From Thalassospira xianhensis MCCC 1A02616 (GTDB lineage Bacteria; Pseudomonadota; Alphaproteobacteria; Rhodospirillales; Thalassospiraceae), in the NCBI RefSeq assembly GCF_003326475.1, contig NZ_JPWA01000034.1:1-53294 (forward strand): a DNA stretch of 53,294 nt, read 5' to 3'. Shown here piece by piece: positions 43,742 through 51,915 of the stretch (position 1 is its first letter; each line of letters begins with the position of its first letter). The translations under genes were made by a program, and so were the position numbers. The notes beneath the pieces were generated by a model that saw nothing but the letters and a program-made list of their open reading frames with translations, did not search any database and was not told the origin of the DNA.

Positions 43742-44731
43742 ATGAGGATCAATGTGGCCGTATCTCCGTCTTTGCATTCCCCGTCATCGCAGTCTGCACA
43801 TCCGGCATGGATTGCGGTGGATTGGGGGACGTCGAACGTTCGCGCATGGGCGATGGATGATGGCAGCAGCATCCTTGATCAGGCTTCAAGCCCGCTTGGC
43901 ATGAATGCCATTGCCGCCGATGATGCGCTTAGTTTCGAGGGTGTGTTGATTGGCCTGATTGATCGGTGGTTGCCGCGTGACGCAACTGTGCGGGTCCAGG
44001 TTGTTATCTGCGGCATGGCCGGGGCAAAGCAGGGGTGGCTTGAAGCGCCTTATTGTTCCGTGCCGGTGCGCCCTGATGAATTGGCATCGGGGGCTGTTCG
44101 GCCCGATATTTCCGATCCGCGGATTGACGTTGCGATCTTGCCGGGCCTTAAACAGGTTGATGATCCCGATGTGATGCGCGGCGAGGAAACCCAGCTTGTC
44201 GGCTTTATGGCGGCCCACCCGGCATTTGATGGCTGGGTCTGTTTGCCCGGCACCCATTCGAAATGGGCGCGGGTTTCCGGCGGTGCGATCCGCGGATTTA
44301 AAACCTATATGACGGGCGAGGTCTTTGCCCTGCTGTCAAAGCAATCGATCCTGCGGCATTCGATGGATGACCGGTGGGATGATGCCGTGTTCGAGCAAGC
44401 CGTGCGCGAGGCGGCAAGTGCGCCAACCGGCTTCCTGCACAGGTTATTTACCGTGCGTGCCAGCGGATTGGTCGGCAATGCCGATGCCGCAAGCCAGCCG
44501 GGGGCTTCCGTCCTTTCCGGTGCGGTCATCGGATCGGAAATTGCCGATGTGGTTCGTGATCTTGGCAGGGATAGCCAGATTGCCCAGATTGCATTGATCG
44601 GCGATGGCAAACTGGCGGGACTATATCGCAAGGCACTGGCAGCCCATGGGTTTGATGCCGACGCGGTGGATGGCGAGGCGATCACGATCGCTGGTCTGGC
44701 AAGTGCCTATCGCGTAATAAATATATCGTAA
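43742..44731 (+). CDS. dgoK: 2-dehydro-3-deoxygalactonokinase
   Basis: A 329-residue DgoK sugar kinase. The N-terminal ATP-binding motif is IAVDWGTSNVRAWAM, and LPGTHSKWARVSGGAIRGFKTYMTGEVFALLS is characteristic of the family. It phosphorylates 2-keto-3-deoxy-galactonate at C6. The ATG at 43742 has no clear ribosome site, whereas GTG 43754 has GAGG six bases before it and may be the true start. It is followed after 32 bases by dgoA. Confidence 0.93.
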   Translation: MRINVAVSPSLHSPSSQSAHPAWIAVDWGTSNVRAWAMDDGSSILDQASSPLGMNAIAADDALSFEGVLIGLIDRWLPRDATVRVQVVICGMAGAKQGWLEAPYCSVPVRPDELASGAVRPDISDPRIDVAILPGLKQVDDPDVMRGEETQLVGFMAAHPAFDGWVCLPGTHSKWARVSGGAIRGFKTYMTGEVFALLSKQSILRHSMDDRWDDAVFEQAVREAASAPTGFLHRLFTVRASGLVGNADAASQPGASVLSGAVIGSEIADVVRDLGRDSQIAQIALIGDGKLAGLYRKALAAHGFDADAVDGEAITIAGLASAYRVINIS

Positions 44732-44763
44732 CAGTATCTTTTTTCAGGTTTTGCAGGTGTAAA

Positions 44764-45426
44764 ATGGCATATCCGACTTCGGTCAATTCGCAGATCACGG
44801 ACGCGGCAGCCCCCGTGTCGCATCGCCGGTTGATTGCCATCCTGCGCGGTGTGAAACCCGACGAGGCGGCATCAATGGCGCGTGCCCTTGTCGATGCCGG
44901 GATCACGATGATCGAAGTGCCGCTGAATTCGCCAGAACCGCTTGAAAGCATTGGGGCGATGAAGACAGAAGTTGGTGATGCGGCCCTGATTGGTGCCGGT
45001 ACGGTCTTGACCCAGGATGACGTCGAACGGGTCAAGGCGGCACGGGGCGAGTTCATCGTGTCGCCCAATTGCGATAGCACGGTCATCGCCAAAACCAGGG
45101 AACTTGGCATGGGATCATGGCCCGGTGTTCTGACACCGAGCGAATGTTTTGCCGCGATCAGGGCCGGTGCAAGCGGGCTTAAAATCTTTCCGGCCAGCAT
45201 CATCGGTGCGGAGGGCATCAAGGCAATGCGCGCCGTATTGCCAAAAGACATGCCCGTCTATGCGGTTGGCGGGGTCGGGCCGGATGATTTTGCGACCTAT
45301 GCCAAGGCGGGGTGTGATGGCTTTGGTCTTGGTTCGGGGATCTATAAGCCCGGCATGACGGCGGATGAAGTTTCGAAAGCGGCCAAAGCGTATGTTGCGG
45401 CCCATGATGCGGTTTTTCGCGACTAA
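44764..45426 (+). CDS. dgoA: 2-dehydro-3-deoxy-6-phosphogalactonate aldolase
   Basis: A 220-residue class I KDPG/KDPGal aldolase. Schiff-base Lys140 lies in GASGLKIFPAS; RLIAILRGV and MIEVPLNSPEPLESI carry the substrate Arg and Glu. It splits KDPGal into pyruvate and glyceraldehyde 3-phosphate, the step after DgoK. The galactonate dehydratase and a transporter are not in the window. Confidence 0.93.
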   Translation: MAYPTSVNSQITDAAAPVSHRRLIAILRGVKPDEAASMARALVDAGITMIEVPLNSPEPLESIGAMKTEVGDAALIGAGTVLTQDDVERVKAARGEFIVSPNCDSTVIAKTRELGMGSWPGVLTPSECFAAIRAGASGLKIFPASIIGAEGIKAMRAVLPKDMPVYAVGGVGPDDFATYAKAGCDGFGLGSGIYKPGMTADEVSKAAKAYVAAHDAVFRD

Positions 45427-45451
45427 TGCCTTCCGGATTGTGGAAGCCTGT

Positions 45452-45481
45452 TTGACCGGGGCGTCATTGCCGGTCTAAATT
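45452..45481 (+). promoter_or_regulatory. Candidate promoter/operator before the SDR gene
   Basis: GACCGG-GGCGTCATTG-CCGGTC (45454-45475) is a perfect inverted repeat overlapping a possible TTGACC / TAAATT promoter pair (18-base spacer). It may be an operator or simply a weak hairpin after dgoA. Confidence 0.3.
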
Positions 45482-45517
45482 CCTGCCATTGCAAGAACTC
45501 CAGAATGGGAGGATCCA

Positions 45518-46300
45518 TTGGATCTGGGAATCAAGGGCCGCAAGGCGATTGTCTGCGCGTCATCAAAGGGACTTGGGCGTGGTTGCGCAATCAAACTGGC
45601 CGAGGCCGGTGTTGATCTGACGCTGAATGCGCGCTCCGAAGGGCCGTTAAACGAAACGGCGGAATATATCCGCGATACGTTTGGTGTGAAAGTCACGACG
45701 GTTGCGTGTGACATCACCACCGAAGAGGGCCGCAACAAGGTTCTGGCGGCCGAAGGCATGCCCGATATTCTGGTCAATAATGCCGGTGGTCCGCCGCCCG
45801 GTATCTGGTCCGACTGGGGACAGAAGGAATGGGAGGCCGCGGTTCAGTCCAACATGCTGACCCCGATCCTGCTGGCGACCGCGGTTTTGCCGGGCATGAT
45901 TTCGCGCAAATGGGGCCGGATCGTAAATATCACATCGGGTTCGGTCAAATCGCCGATCCCGCATCTGGGGCTTTCGAATGCCGCACGGGCCGGGTTGACC
46001 GGCTTTGTGGCCGGGACCGCACGCCAGGTGGCCAAGGATGGCGTGATCATGAATAACCTGCTGCCGGGGCAGCATGATACTGATCGTATCAATGCATTGA
46101 TGACCAATCGGGCGAAGAACGAGGATATCAGCCTTGAAGAGGCGCGTGCCAAAACGCAGGCGGGTCTTCCGACCGGGCGTTTTGGTGATCCGATTGATTT
46201 TGGGGCGACCTGTGCGTTCATGTGCAGCGAACACGCAAAATTCATGGTCGGTCAAAACATTCTGCTCGACGGTGGGGCCTTCAACTCCACCATGGGCTGA
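45518..46300 (+). CDS. Atypical SDR-family protein
   Basis: A 260-residue Rossmann-fold protein of the short-chain dehydrogenase superfamily. The cofactor motif is ASSKGLGRG instead of TGxxxGxG, NNAG is kept, Ser140 is kept, but the catalytic Tyr and Lys are Leu150 and Asn154 (HLGLSNAARAGL). This matches a known divergent FabG-like subgroup lacking the YxxxK pair. Start TTG 45518 follows GGGAGG. It lies 91 bases after dgoA and may belong to that pathway. Standard ketoreductase chemistry is doubtful. Confidence 0.88.
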   Translation: MDLGIKGRKAIVCASSKGLGRGCAIKLAEAGVDLTLNARSEGPLNETAEYIRDTFGVKVTTVACDITTEEGRNKVLAAEGMPDILVNNAGGPPPGIWSDWGQKEWEAAVQSNMLTPILLATAVLPGMISRKWGRIVNITSGSVKSPIPHLGLSNAARAGLTGFVAGTARQVAKDGVIMNNLLPGQHDTDRINALMTNRAKNEDISLEEARAKTQAGLPTGRFGDPIDFGATCAFMCSEHAKFMVGQNILLDGGAFNSTMG

Positions 46301-46380
46301 TATGTCGTCTTTCGCTACAGGGCGGTCTGCAACGAAATCCAGCATATCACCAAATGCCCGGCGCAAAGGGTGGTGCTAGC

Positions 46381-46635
46381 ATGGCGTCATTTACCTTTGT
46401 CTATGTGTTGCGCGAGCGGGAGGTTTCCCGCCCGCGCACTTATGTCGGCTGGTCAACCGATGTCGAGGCCCGGCTTGCCACGCATAACAGCGGCAAGGGA
46501 GCCAAGACGACACGCGGGCGGCAATGGGAGCTTGTTTATGTCGAACGGTTTCGCACCTTTGGCGAGGCGATGAGCCGCGAATGGCATTTAAAGCGTGACC
46601 GGAAATTGCGCAAAATGCTGGCAGGGGGCGTGTGA
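46381..46635 (+). CDS. GIY-YIG domain protein
   Basis: An 84-residue single-domain GIY-YIG nuclease-fold protein of the YhbQ/UPF0213 type. FVYVLRE and TYVGWSTD form the GIY-YIG core, followed by Arg in EARLATHN and Glu in SREWHLK, the expected catalytic positions. The frame is open upstream but ATG 46381 gives the family length. The substrate is unknown; members have structure-specific or non-specific DNA nuclease activity. Confidence 0.88.
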   Translation: MASFTFVYVLREREVSRPRTYVGWSTDVEARLATHNSGKGAKTTRGRQWELVYVERFRTFGEAMSREWHLKRDRKLRKMLAGGV

Positions 46636-46713
46636 TAAACAAATCAGGGCTTGAATATTTGCGCGCAGTCGCAGATATCTGGGCCAACAGTTTCAAACCA
46701 TCAGGACGACATC

Positions 46714-47061
46714 ATGCCGGTAGAACGCAAAAATCCGCTGAAGCTCAATAACCTGCAGCTGCGCACGCTTGTGTTGGCGCAGATTATCGCCAAGGACCCG
46801 AATTCGGGTTCGATTGACGAGGCCACCGGTGATGCGACCCTGCTGCGCATTCCGCATGCCCATGGCGATCATGTCCATGTCGGCAAGTTCGTTGTTGCCG
46901 CGCGCGATGCAAGCGGCTTTGCCAACCCGGCGGTCTGGGTTGCACTGGCGCGCAAGGGACTGGTGCGTGAAGGTTACCCGGCCAGCATCGTCCTGACCCG
47001 CGAGGGCATGGAATACAATACCGGCCTTGCCGAGAATTTTGTCGAAGAGTCAGATCACTGA
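46714..47061 (+). CDS. Conserved-looking protein of unknown function
   Basis: A 115-residue acidic/basic mixed protein with no signal peptide or membrane segment. It has a His-rich stretch (IPHAHGDHVHVGKFVVAARDA, residues about 48-68) and a C-terminal part resembling a small winged helix (VWVALARKGLVREGYP ... LTREGMEYN). ATG 46714 lies in a CAGGACGACATC context. It is followed directly by a strong terminator, which supports a real gene. I do not recognise the family. Confidence 0.75.
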   Translation: MPVERKNPLKLNNLQLRTLVLAQIIAKDPNSGSIDEATGDATLLRIPHAHGDHVHVGKFVVAARDASGFANPAVWVALARKGLVREGYPASIVLTREGMEYNTGLAENFVEESDH

Positions 47062-47081
47062 TCTGTCACTCCGGACCAACG

Positions 47082-47112
47082 AAAAGCCCCGATCCGTCGG
47101 GGCTTTTTTTTT
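47082..47112 (+). terminator. Terminator after the 115-residue protein
   Basis: AAAAGCCCCGA pairs with TCGGGGCTTTT (47097-47107) around loop TCCG, followed by a nine-T run. It is also at the end of the convergent gene. Confidence 0.92.
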
Positions 47113-48253
47113 ATTCCAGAATGAACTGCCCGTTTTTGATTTTCACGAAATAGGCATTGCGTTTTCCGTCGCCGAACTGATCAAACATCAGTTCCTGATG
47201 CAGGCCCTGTTGCGGTGGCAGGGTTGCAAGGGCATCGGAAAGCGGTTGATCGGGTGTCCGGGTTTCAAGGGCTGCGACCAAAACGGTCATCGCATCATAG
47301 GCCAGGACACTGGTGTAGCCGGGCTGTTCGTTGAACTTATTTCGGTAATCGGCGACAAATTTCTGATAGCGCGGATTGGTGGCATAACGATCATAGGTTT
47401 GCAGCAGTTCCATGCCTTCGACAGCGTCCCCGCCAAGGGTGATCAGTTGTTCGGTGCCGGCCCATTCGGCGGTCGAAAGCGGTATATCTTGATCTGTTTT
47501 GCGGATTTCCTTTGCCAGTTCGGCACTGTCGACACCGTTGGCAACAAAGATGATCGCATCCGGCTTATCGGCCAGAAGTTGCCGGGCGACATCCGGTTTG
47601 GTGGTATCGGCGGTATTGAACCAGACTTTCGAGACAACCCGACCGCCAAGCTTGTCAAAGGTCAGCAGGAATTCACGGTACCAGCTTTCGGTGAAGGCTT
47701 CGTTTTCACCGTCCAGGGCAAGGGAAATGCGCATGCGCCCCTTGTCGATATTACGTCTGGCATAGGCATCGGCATTTTCCCGCGTGGTTGAATTCATGCG
47801 GAAAAAGTTATCGCGAAGGCCGGTGAATTCTGCGGCGGAGGCGGTCGGTGAAATGGTCACGATATCAAGTTCGTTGACCACCGGCAGCATTGCCATGCCG
47901 ACCGAGCTTATGATTGGTCCGATAATGGCGGTCACGCCAAGTTCCTTGAATTCGCGAACCGCAGCCTTTGCCGTTTCGGGATTTTTCTGATCGTCGCGTG
48001 CGATGATTTCAAGTTTGCGACCGCGAATGCCGCCTTGTTCGTTTACCTGTTCGACGGCAAGCTCAAGCGCATGAAGTGCCGCAATTCCGGTATCGGCACC
48101 GTCACCGGAAATACCGGCAATGAAACCGATTTTGATCGGGCCGCTGTTATCGCAGCCAAACAGCATCATGGCCGCAGCGGCGATGGTGCAAAGACGGATG
48201 GAAAATCTGGGCCCCTTTACCGGTCTTGATGCGTGATCTTCTTGCTTTTTCAT
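47111..48253 (-). CDS. Branched-chain amino acid-type ABC substrate-binding lipoprotein
   Basis: A 380-residue binding protein of the LivJ/LivK (Peripla_BP_6) family: GPIKIGFIAGISGDGADTGIAALHALELAVEQVN at the mature start, then GVTAIIGPIISSVGMAMLPV. The N-terminus ends in a lipobox (MLFGC), so it is probably a lipoprotein. No permease or ATPase lies nearby, so it may share another transporter or feed a sensor protein. The N-terminal region before the hydrophobic stretch is long and basic. Confidence 0.9.
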   Translation of the reverse strand: MKKQEDHASRPVKGPRFSIRLCTIAAAAMMLFGCDNSGPIKIGFIAGISGDGADTGIAALHALELAVEQVNEQGGIRGRKLEIIARDDQKNPETAKAAVREFKELGVTAIIGPIISSVGMAMLPVVNELDIVTISPTASAAEFTGLRDNFFRMNSTTRENADAYARRNIDKGRMRISLALDGENEAFTESWYREFLLTFDKLGGRVVSKVWFNTADTTKPDVARQLLADKPDAIIFVANGVDSAELAKEIRKTDQDIPLSTAEWAGTEQLITLGGDAVEGMELLQTYDRYATNPRYQKFVADYRNKFNEQPGYTSVLAYDAMTVLVAALETRTPDQPLSDALATLPPQQGLHQELMFDQFGDGKRNAYFVKIKNGQFILE

Positions 48254-48359
48254 ATTTTGCCGAACCGGTTGAGAAGGAGCATTCTGTTGCGTCGTCGCAG
48301 GTTTCGATATGGCGCGGACCGATCACGACTTCAAGTTTCCCCAAAGCGGGATAGTTACC

Positions 48360-48995
48360 TTATCCGAAATCCCGTCGCGCCTGCATCACGCGACCGATTG
48401 TGGTCAGGATGCATAACGCGCCAAAAATAGCAGCAATATGATTAAACCATTGCGGGAAAATGCATATTAGCACAAGGACCAAGATGGTTTCGCTGCCTTC
48501 TGTGATGCCGGTCAGGTAATAGAAGCTTTTTTTGCCCTGCTTTTCGTGGTTGCGGCCGGTTTTGGCCGCGATGATCGCATAGGCCAGAAAACTTGATCCG
48601 GTGCCGACAAAACAGAAAATCAGGAACGCCGCCATCAGGGCATGTTCCGGCCGCCCGATGGCAAAGGCCAGAATGATGCCAGCATAAAACAGGAAATCGG
48701 CGACGATATCGTAGTAACCGCCAAGGTCGCTTTCCTGTGATTTTGATCCGGCGTGGCGGGAGCGTGGTTGAGTATGGCGGGCAACAGCACCGTCAAGACC
48801 ATCCATGATACGGCTTAGCAAAATCAGGCCAAGGGCGATGTGATCGAGCCGGAAGGCGAGTGCAGCGGCGGCCAGGAGACCAAAGACAAAACCAAGGCCG
48901 GTCACCATGTTGGGCGTGATGCCGCTTCCCGATAGGCGGCGTGCGACGGCATTGAGCGGTTTGTCGATCAGGGGGCGCAGGCGGGCATCAAACAT
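48360..48995 (-). CDS. CDP-alcohol phosphatidyltransferase family protein
   Basis: A 211-residue membrane protein with about six hydrophobic segments. The family motif D-x2-DG-x2-AR-xn-G-x3-D-x3-D is seen at Asp65, Asp68-Gly69, Ala72-Arg73, Gly92, Asp96 and Asp100. The gap between Arg73 and Gly92 is 18 residues instead of the usual eight or nine, an insertion rich in Ser/Gln/His. It would transfer a phospho-lipid or phospho-alcohol group; substrate unknown. The gene stands alone on its strand. Confidence 0.88.
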   Translation of the reverse strand: MFDARLRPLIDKPLNAVARRLSGSGITPNMVTGLGFVFGLLAAAALAFRLDHIALGLILLSRIMDGLDGAVARHTQPRSRHAGSKSQESDLGGYYDIVADFLFYAGIILAFAIGRPEHALMAAFLIFCFVGTGSSFLAYAIIAAKTGRNHEKQGKKSFYYLTGITEGSETILVLVLICIFPQWFNHIAAIFGALCILTTIGRVMQARRDFG

Positions 48996-49162
48996 TTTGG
49001 TTTCCGGTTAAATCATTGCAGGCGCATCATAATCCTATCACGGTCTTTGAGGAAATCACGCACACGCGATGATGCCGGTTTGAAATTGTCCGATTGACGG
49101 GGCGTTGAAAACGGGATTGGCTGTTGGTTGGAAAAATCTTTGATCCCTTATCGGTGCATGTC

Positions 49163-50359
49163 ATGTCCGTTTCAGATGCCCGGCCTGTTTCCCCCTTTGC
49201 CGCAAATGGCATTCGACATGACGTGCGCGATATTGGCGCGTCGCTGATCCGCGAGGTTGCCCATCTTGGCATGGGGCGTGAAAACATCGTGCCGCTATGG
49301 TTTGGCGAACCCGATCAGCCAACCCCGGAATTTATCCGCAAGGCGGCGATTGCGGCCCTTGAGGCGGGGGATACTTTTTATCAGCCCAATCGGGGCATCA
49401 CGCCGCTTCGCGATGCGCTGGCGGTGTATGGCAATCGTCTTTATGGCACGTCACTGGACCGTGAAAACATCACCGTGACAGTATCGGGGTTAAATGCCCT
49501 GATGATTGCGATGCAGTCGATCCTTAGGGCGGGCGACAGGATGGTGACCACCGCCCCGATCTGGCCCAATATCGTTGCGATACCACAGGTTCTGGAGGCG
49601 GTGGTGACAACCGTACCGTTGCGCGCAGGCGATAACGGCTGGCAGCTTGATATCGATGAATTCATCGCGGCCTGTGGTCCGGGTACGCGCGCGATCCTGA
49701 TCAATTCGCCGAATAATCCGACCGGCTGGGTGATGCCCGCGGAGGATCAGAAAAAGCTGGTCGAGTTTGCCACGGAACGGGGCATCTGGCTGATCGCAGA
49801 CGAGGTTTATGCACGTCTGATCTATGACGGATCGGATGTGGCACCGTCGTTCGTTCCCTATGTCAGCGACGATACGCGGATCATGGTGATCAACAGTTTT
49901 TCCAAAAGCTGGGCGATGACGGGCTGGCGGCTGGGCTGGATCACAGCCCCCAAGGGGGTTGGGGCTGAGCTTGAAAAGCTGATGGAATTCAACGTGTCGT
50001 GCCCGGCAGGGTTTGTTCAGCAGGCGGGCATTGTGGCGCTTGAGCAGGGCGAGGATTTCGTTGCGAGTTCGCGCGCCAGATACAGCCTTGCGCGCGCAGC
50101 AATCATCGAACGGTTGCGCGACATGAACCGCATCCAACTTCCCGAAGCAGACGGCGCGTTTTATGCATTTTTCCGGGTTGATGGGGTTGAGGATACGCTT
50201 TCCTTTGCCAAGGAGCTTTTGCTGTCCGAGGGTATCGGCCTTGCGCCCGGCGAGGCATTTGGTGCCGAGGGAGCAGGTCATATCCGCGCCTGTTACGCAG
50301 TAGCGGAAGACCGCATTCACAAGGCGATGGACGGGCTGACGCGTTTTTTAATGCGTTAG
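49163..50359 (+). CDS. Class I/II pyridoxal phosphate aminotransferase
   Basis: A 398-residue fold-type I aminotransferase. Motifs: LWFGEPDQPTP, YQPNRGITPLRDAL, INSPNNPTGWVM, IADEVYARLIY, PLP lysine in NSFSKSWAMTGWRLGWI, and a late RACYAVAEDRI arginine. ATG 49163 is chosen; in-frame TTG 49124 and GTG 49154 exist and no clear ribosome site decides. Amino-acid specificity is not evident; general aspartate/aromatic type is likely. Confidence 0.9.
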   Translation: MSVSDARPVSPFAANGIRHDVRDIGASLIREVAHLGMGRENIVPLWFGEPDQPTPEFIRKAAIAALEAGDTFYQPNRGITPLRDALAVYGNRLYGTSLDRENITVTVSGLNALMIAMQSILRAGDRMVTTAPIWPNIVAIPQVLEAVVTTVPLRAGDNGWQLDIDEFIAACGPGTRAILINSPNNPTGWVMPAEDQKKLVEFATERGIWLIADEVYARLIYDGSDVAPSFVPYVSDDTRIMVINSFSKSWAMTGWRLGWITAPKGVGAELEKLMEFNVSCPAGFVQQAGIVALEQGEDFVASSRARYSLARAAIIERLRDMNRIQLPEADGAFYAFFRVDGVEDTLSFAKELLLSEGIGLAPGEAFGAEGAGHIRACYAVAEDRIHKAMDGLTRFLMR

Positions 50360-50362
50360 CAT

Positions 50363-50926
50363 TCAATCCTGCCCGAGCGACATATGGCCGATGGAATAGA
50401 TTGTCGCACTGCCGACTGTTTCCGGGGTGGGCAGATCAAACCACAGGCGAAAATCAACCCGTGTCCAGCATGTCGGATCAAAACCGGTGACAATACCGGC
50501 CAGATTGTTTTGCACGGGAGGCGTCGATTTTCCGATGACAGTGCGAAGTGATTCAAGATTGGTGCCGGGCGCGATTGCCGATGTCATGCGGCTGGCGAAG
50601 CGGGCATTTTTGAAATCTGCCGCCAGATCGCAATTCCAGACGATCCAGGTTTTGGCCGATGGGCGACCAAAGGATTGGGTGAGACCAGTAAAGCCGGGGC
50701 CGCATAGAAAGTTGCTGATGCCTTGCGGATCGTTCCAGACGTAGAACGGCGCATAGAGGTTTTCCTGATTGCCTGTCGCGCTATCTGATTTTCGTGCCGA
50801 GAGGTAGGCTTTGAATTTCAGATGCGCGAAGCCGTCCAGCATCGGGCCTTTTTCTGCGATACGGCGATCAATGATGGTCATGTCGTAATCGGCAGGCAGG
50901 GTGAAACTATATTGCATGGCGATCAT
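50363..50926 (-). CDS. DUF4865 family protein
   Basis: A 187-residue protein beginning MIAMQYSFTLPADYDMTIIDRRIAEKGPMLDGF with LKFKAYL and YAPFYVWNDPQGISNFL, as in DUF4865. Such proteins are usually found beside LysR regulators and tautomerase-like proteins, as here. It has no signal or membrane segment; the fold suggests a ferredoxin-like dimeric alpha/beta-barrel protein. It overlaps the cupin gene by four bases. Confidence 0.85.
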   Translation of the reverse strand: MIAMQYSFTLPADYDMTIIDRRIAEKGPMLDGFAHLKFKAYLSARKSDSATGNQENLYAPFYVWNDPQGISNFLCGPGFTGLTQSFGRPSAKTWIVWNCDLAADFKNARFASRMTSAIAPGTNLESLRTVIGKSTPPVQNNLAGIVTGFDPTCWTRVDFRLWFDLPTPETVGSATIYSIGHMSLGQD

Positions 50927-51366
50927 GATGCGTGTTCCTTGAGGGTAACCGGTTCAAACCAGTGGACGGATGCGCCGTCCGCGATTGCCTGAATGCTGAG
51001 ATAGCTGAAAGCCATGTCATCGGTGGCACCGTGCCAGTGACGTTCATGAGGGGCGAACCAGATGCTGTCGCCGGGATGAAGATCGACGATTTCGCCGCCC
51101 TCAGCACAGGCACGCCCCTTTCCCGAGAGCACATAAAGTAGTTGCCCGCGCGGATGGCTGTGCCAGTGGGTAATGATGCCGGGGCCGACAATTGCGCGCA
51201 TGGCGGTATTTTCGCCGTCAACGGAACTTTGCAAAAGGGGTTCTACCTTAAACGGGCCGGTCGAAATGCCGTCTGGTGCAGTGACGATATCGGTGTTGGC
51301 ACGTCGAATTGTCATATGTTCGGGCGTGCGATGGTGCTGTTCGCCCAGCGGATTTTCTTTGGGCAT
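50923..51366 (-). CDS. Single-domain cupin protein
   Basis: A 147-residue cupin_2-type protein. Metal-site motif 1 is HWHSHPRGQLLYVLSGKG and motif 2 PGDSIWFAPHERHWHG, so the usual His/His/His set is present. It ends with the frame overlap to the DUF4865 gene (ATGA type). AGAGG precedes ATG 51366. Likely a small-molecule isomerase or oxygenase acting with the neighbouring tautomerase. Confidence 0.88.
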   Translation of the reverse strand: MPKENPLGEQHHRTPEHMTIRRANTDIVTAPDGISTGPFKVEPLLQSSVDGENTAMRAIVGPGIITHWHSHPRGQLLYVLSGKGRACAEGGEIVDLHPGDSIWFAPHERHWHGATDDMAFSYLSIQAIADGASVHWFEPVTLKEHAS

Positions 51367-51405
51367 TTTGACCTCTGTTCCGTTCGGGATTTCAAACCGT
51401 GATGG

Positions 51406-51798
51406 TCAGGACTGGGCGATATCGGTCGCCATTACGCCATTCCCGAATGACCAGTCCTCGTACGCGGTGGTGGTGATCACGATCATGACGTCGGCGGGGC
51501 GTATATCGGCTTTTTCCACCAATAAGTCGGTCAGGCGTTTGTAGAAATTCCGTTTTGTTGCCGTGTCGCGCGGCTTGCCTGCGGTAATGGCAAACAGGAT
51601 GAAATCGTCGCTGCGCGGGCCGGAAAGGTAATTGTGGTCAAAGTCGAGTTCGGTGGCGTCATGCTGATGAAAAACCTGAAACCGGTCATCTTTGGGGACG
51701 AGAAAGGTTTCCGTCAGGGCCTGATGCAGCGCATCGGAAACGGTGCGCAGATAGTCGGCTGATTTGCCTTTGCGAAGCGAGATACGGGTAAAGGGCAT
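51406..51798 (-). CDS. Tautomerase superfamily protein
   Basis: A 130-residue protein starting Met-Pro, so Pro1 would be the catalytic base after Met removal, as in 4-oxalocrotonate tautomerase and its relatives. It has LTETFLVPKDDRFQVF and VMIVITTTAYEDWSFGNG, typical of the longer (about 130-residue) tautomerases. First gene of a three-gene unit (tautomerase, cupin, DUF4865), divergent from a LysR regulator. Confidence 0.9.
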   Translation of the reverse strand: MPFTRISLRKGKSADYLRTVSDALHQALTETFLVPKDDRFQVFHQHDATELDFDHNYLSGPRSDDFILFAITAGKPRDTATKRNFYKRLTDLLVEKADIRPADVMIVITTTAYEDWSFGNGVMATDIAQS

Positions 51799-51879
51799 GA
51801 TAGGCCTCTTTCGATCATGGTGTGGAAGGACTTGACGTGTTCCTTATCGCAGCGCAATTTGGTCCTGAAAATCAGATTA

Positions 51880-51901
51880 TTTTGAGCCAATAGTCCCAAA
51901 A
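51880..51901. promoter_or_regulatory. Candidate LysR binding repeat
   Basis: TTTTG-N12-CAAAA lies 14 bases before the LysR start within the divergent intergenic region. LysR proteins bind interrupted palindromes in such positions; the match is weak and positional. Confidence 0.25.
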
Positions 51902-51915
51902 AACAGGATTGATAG

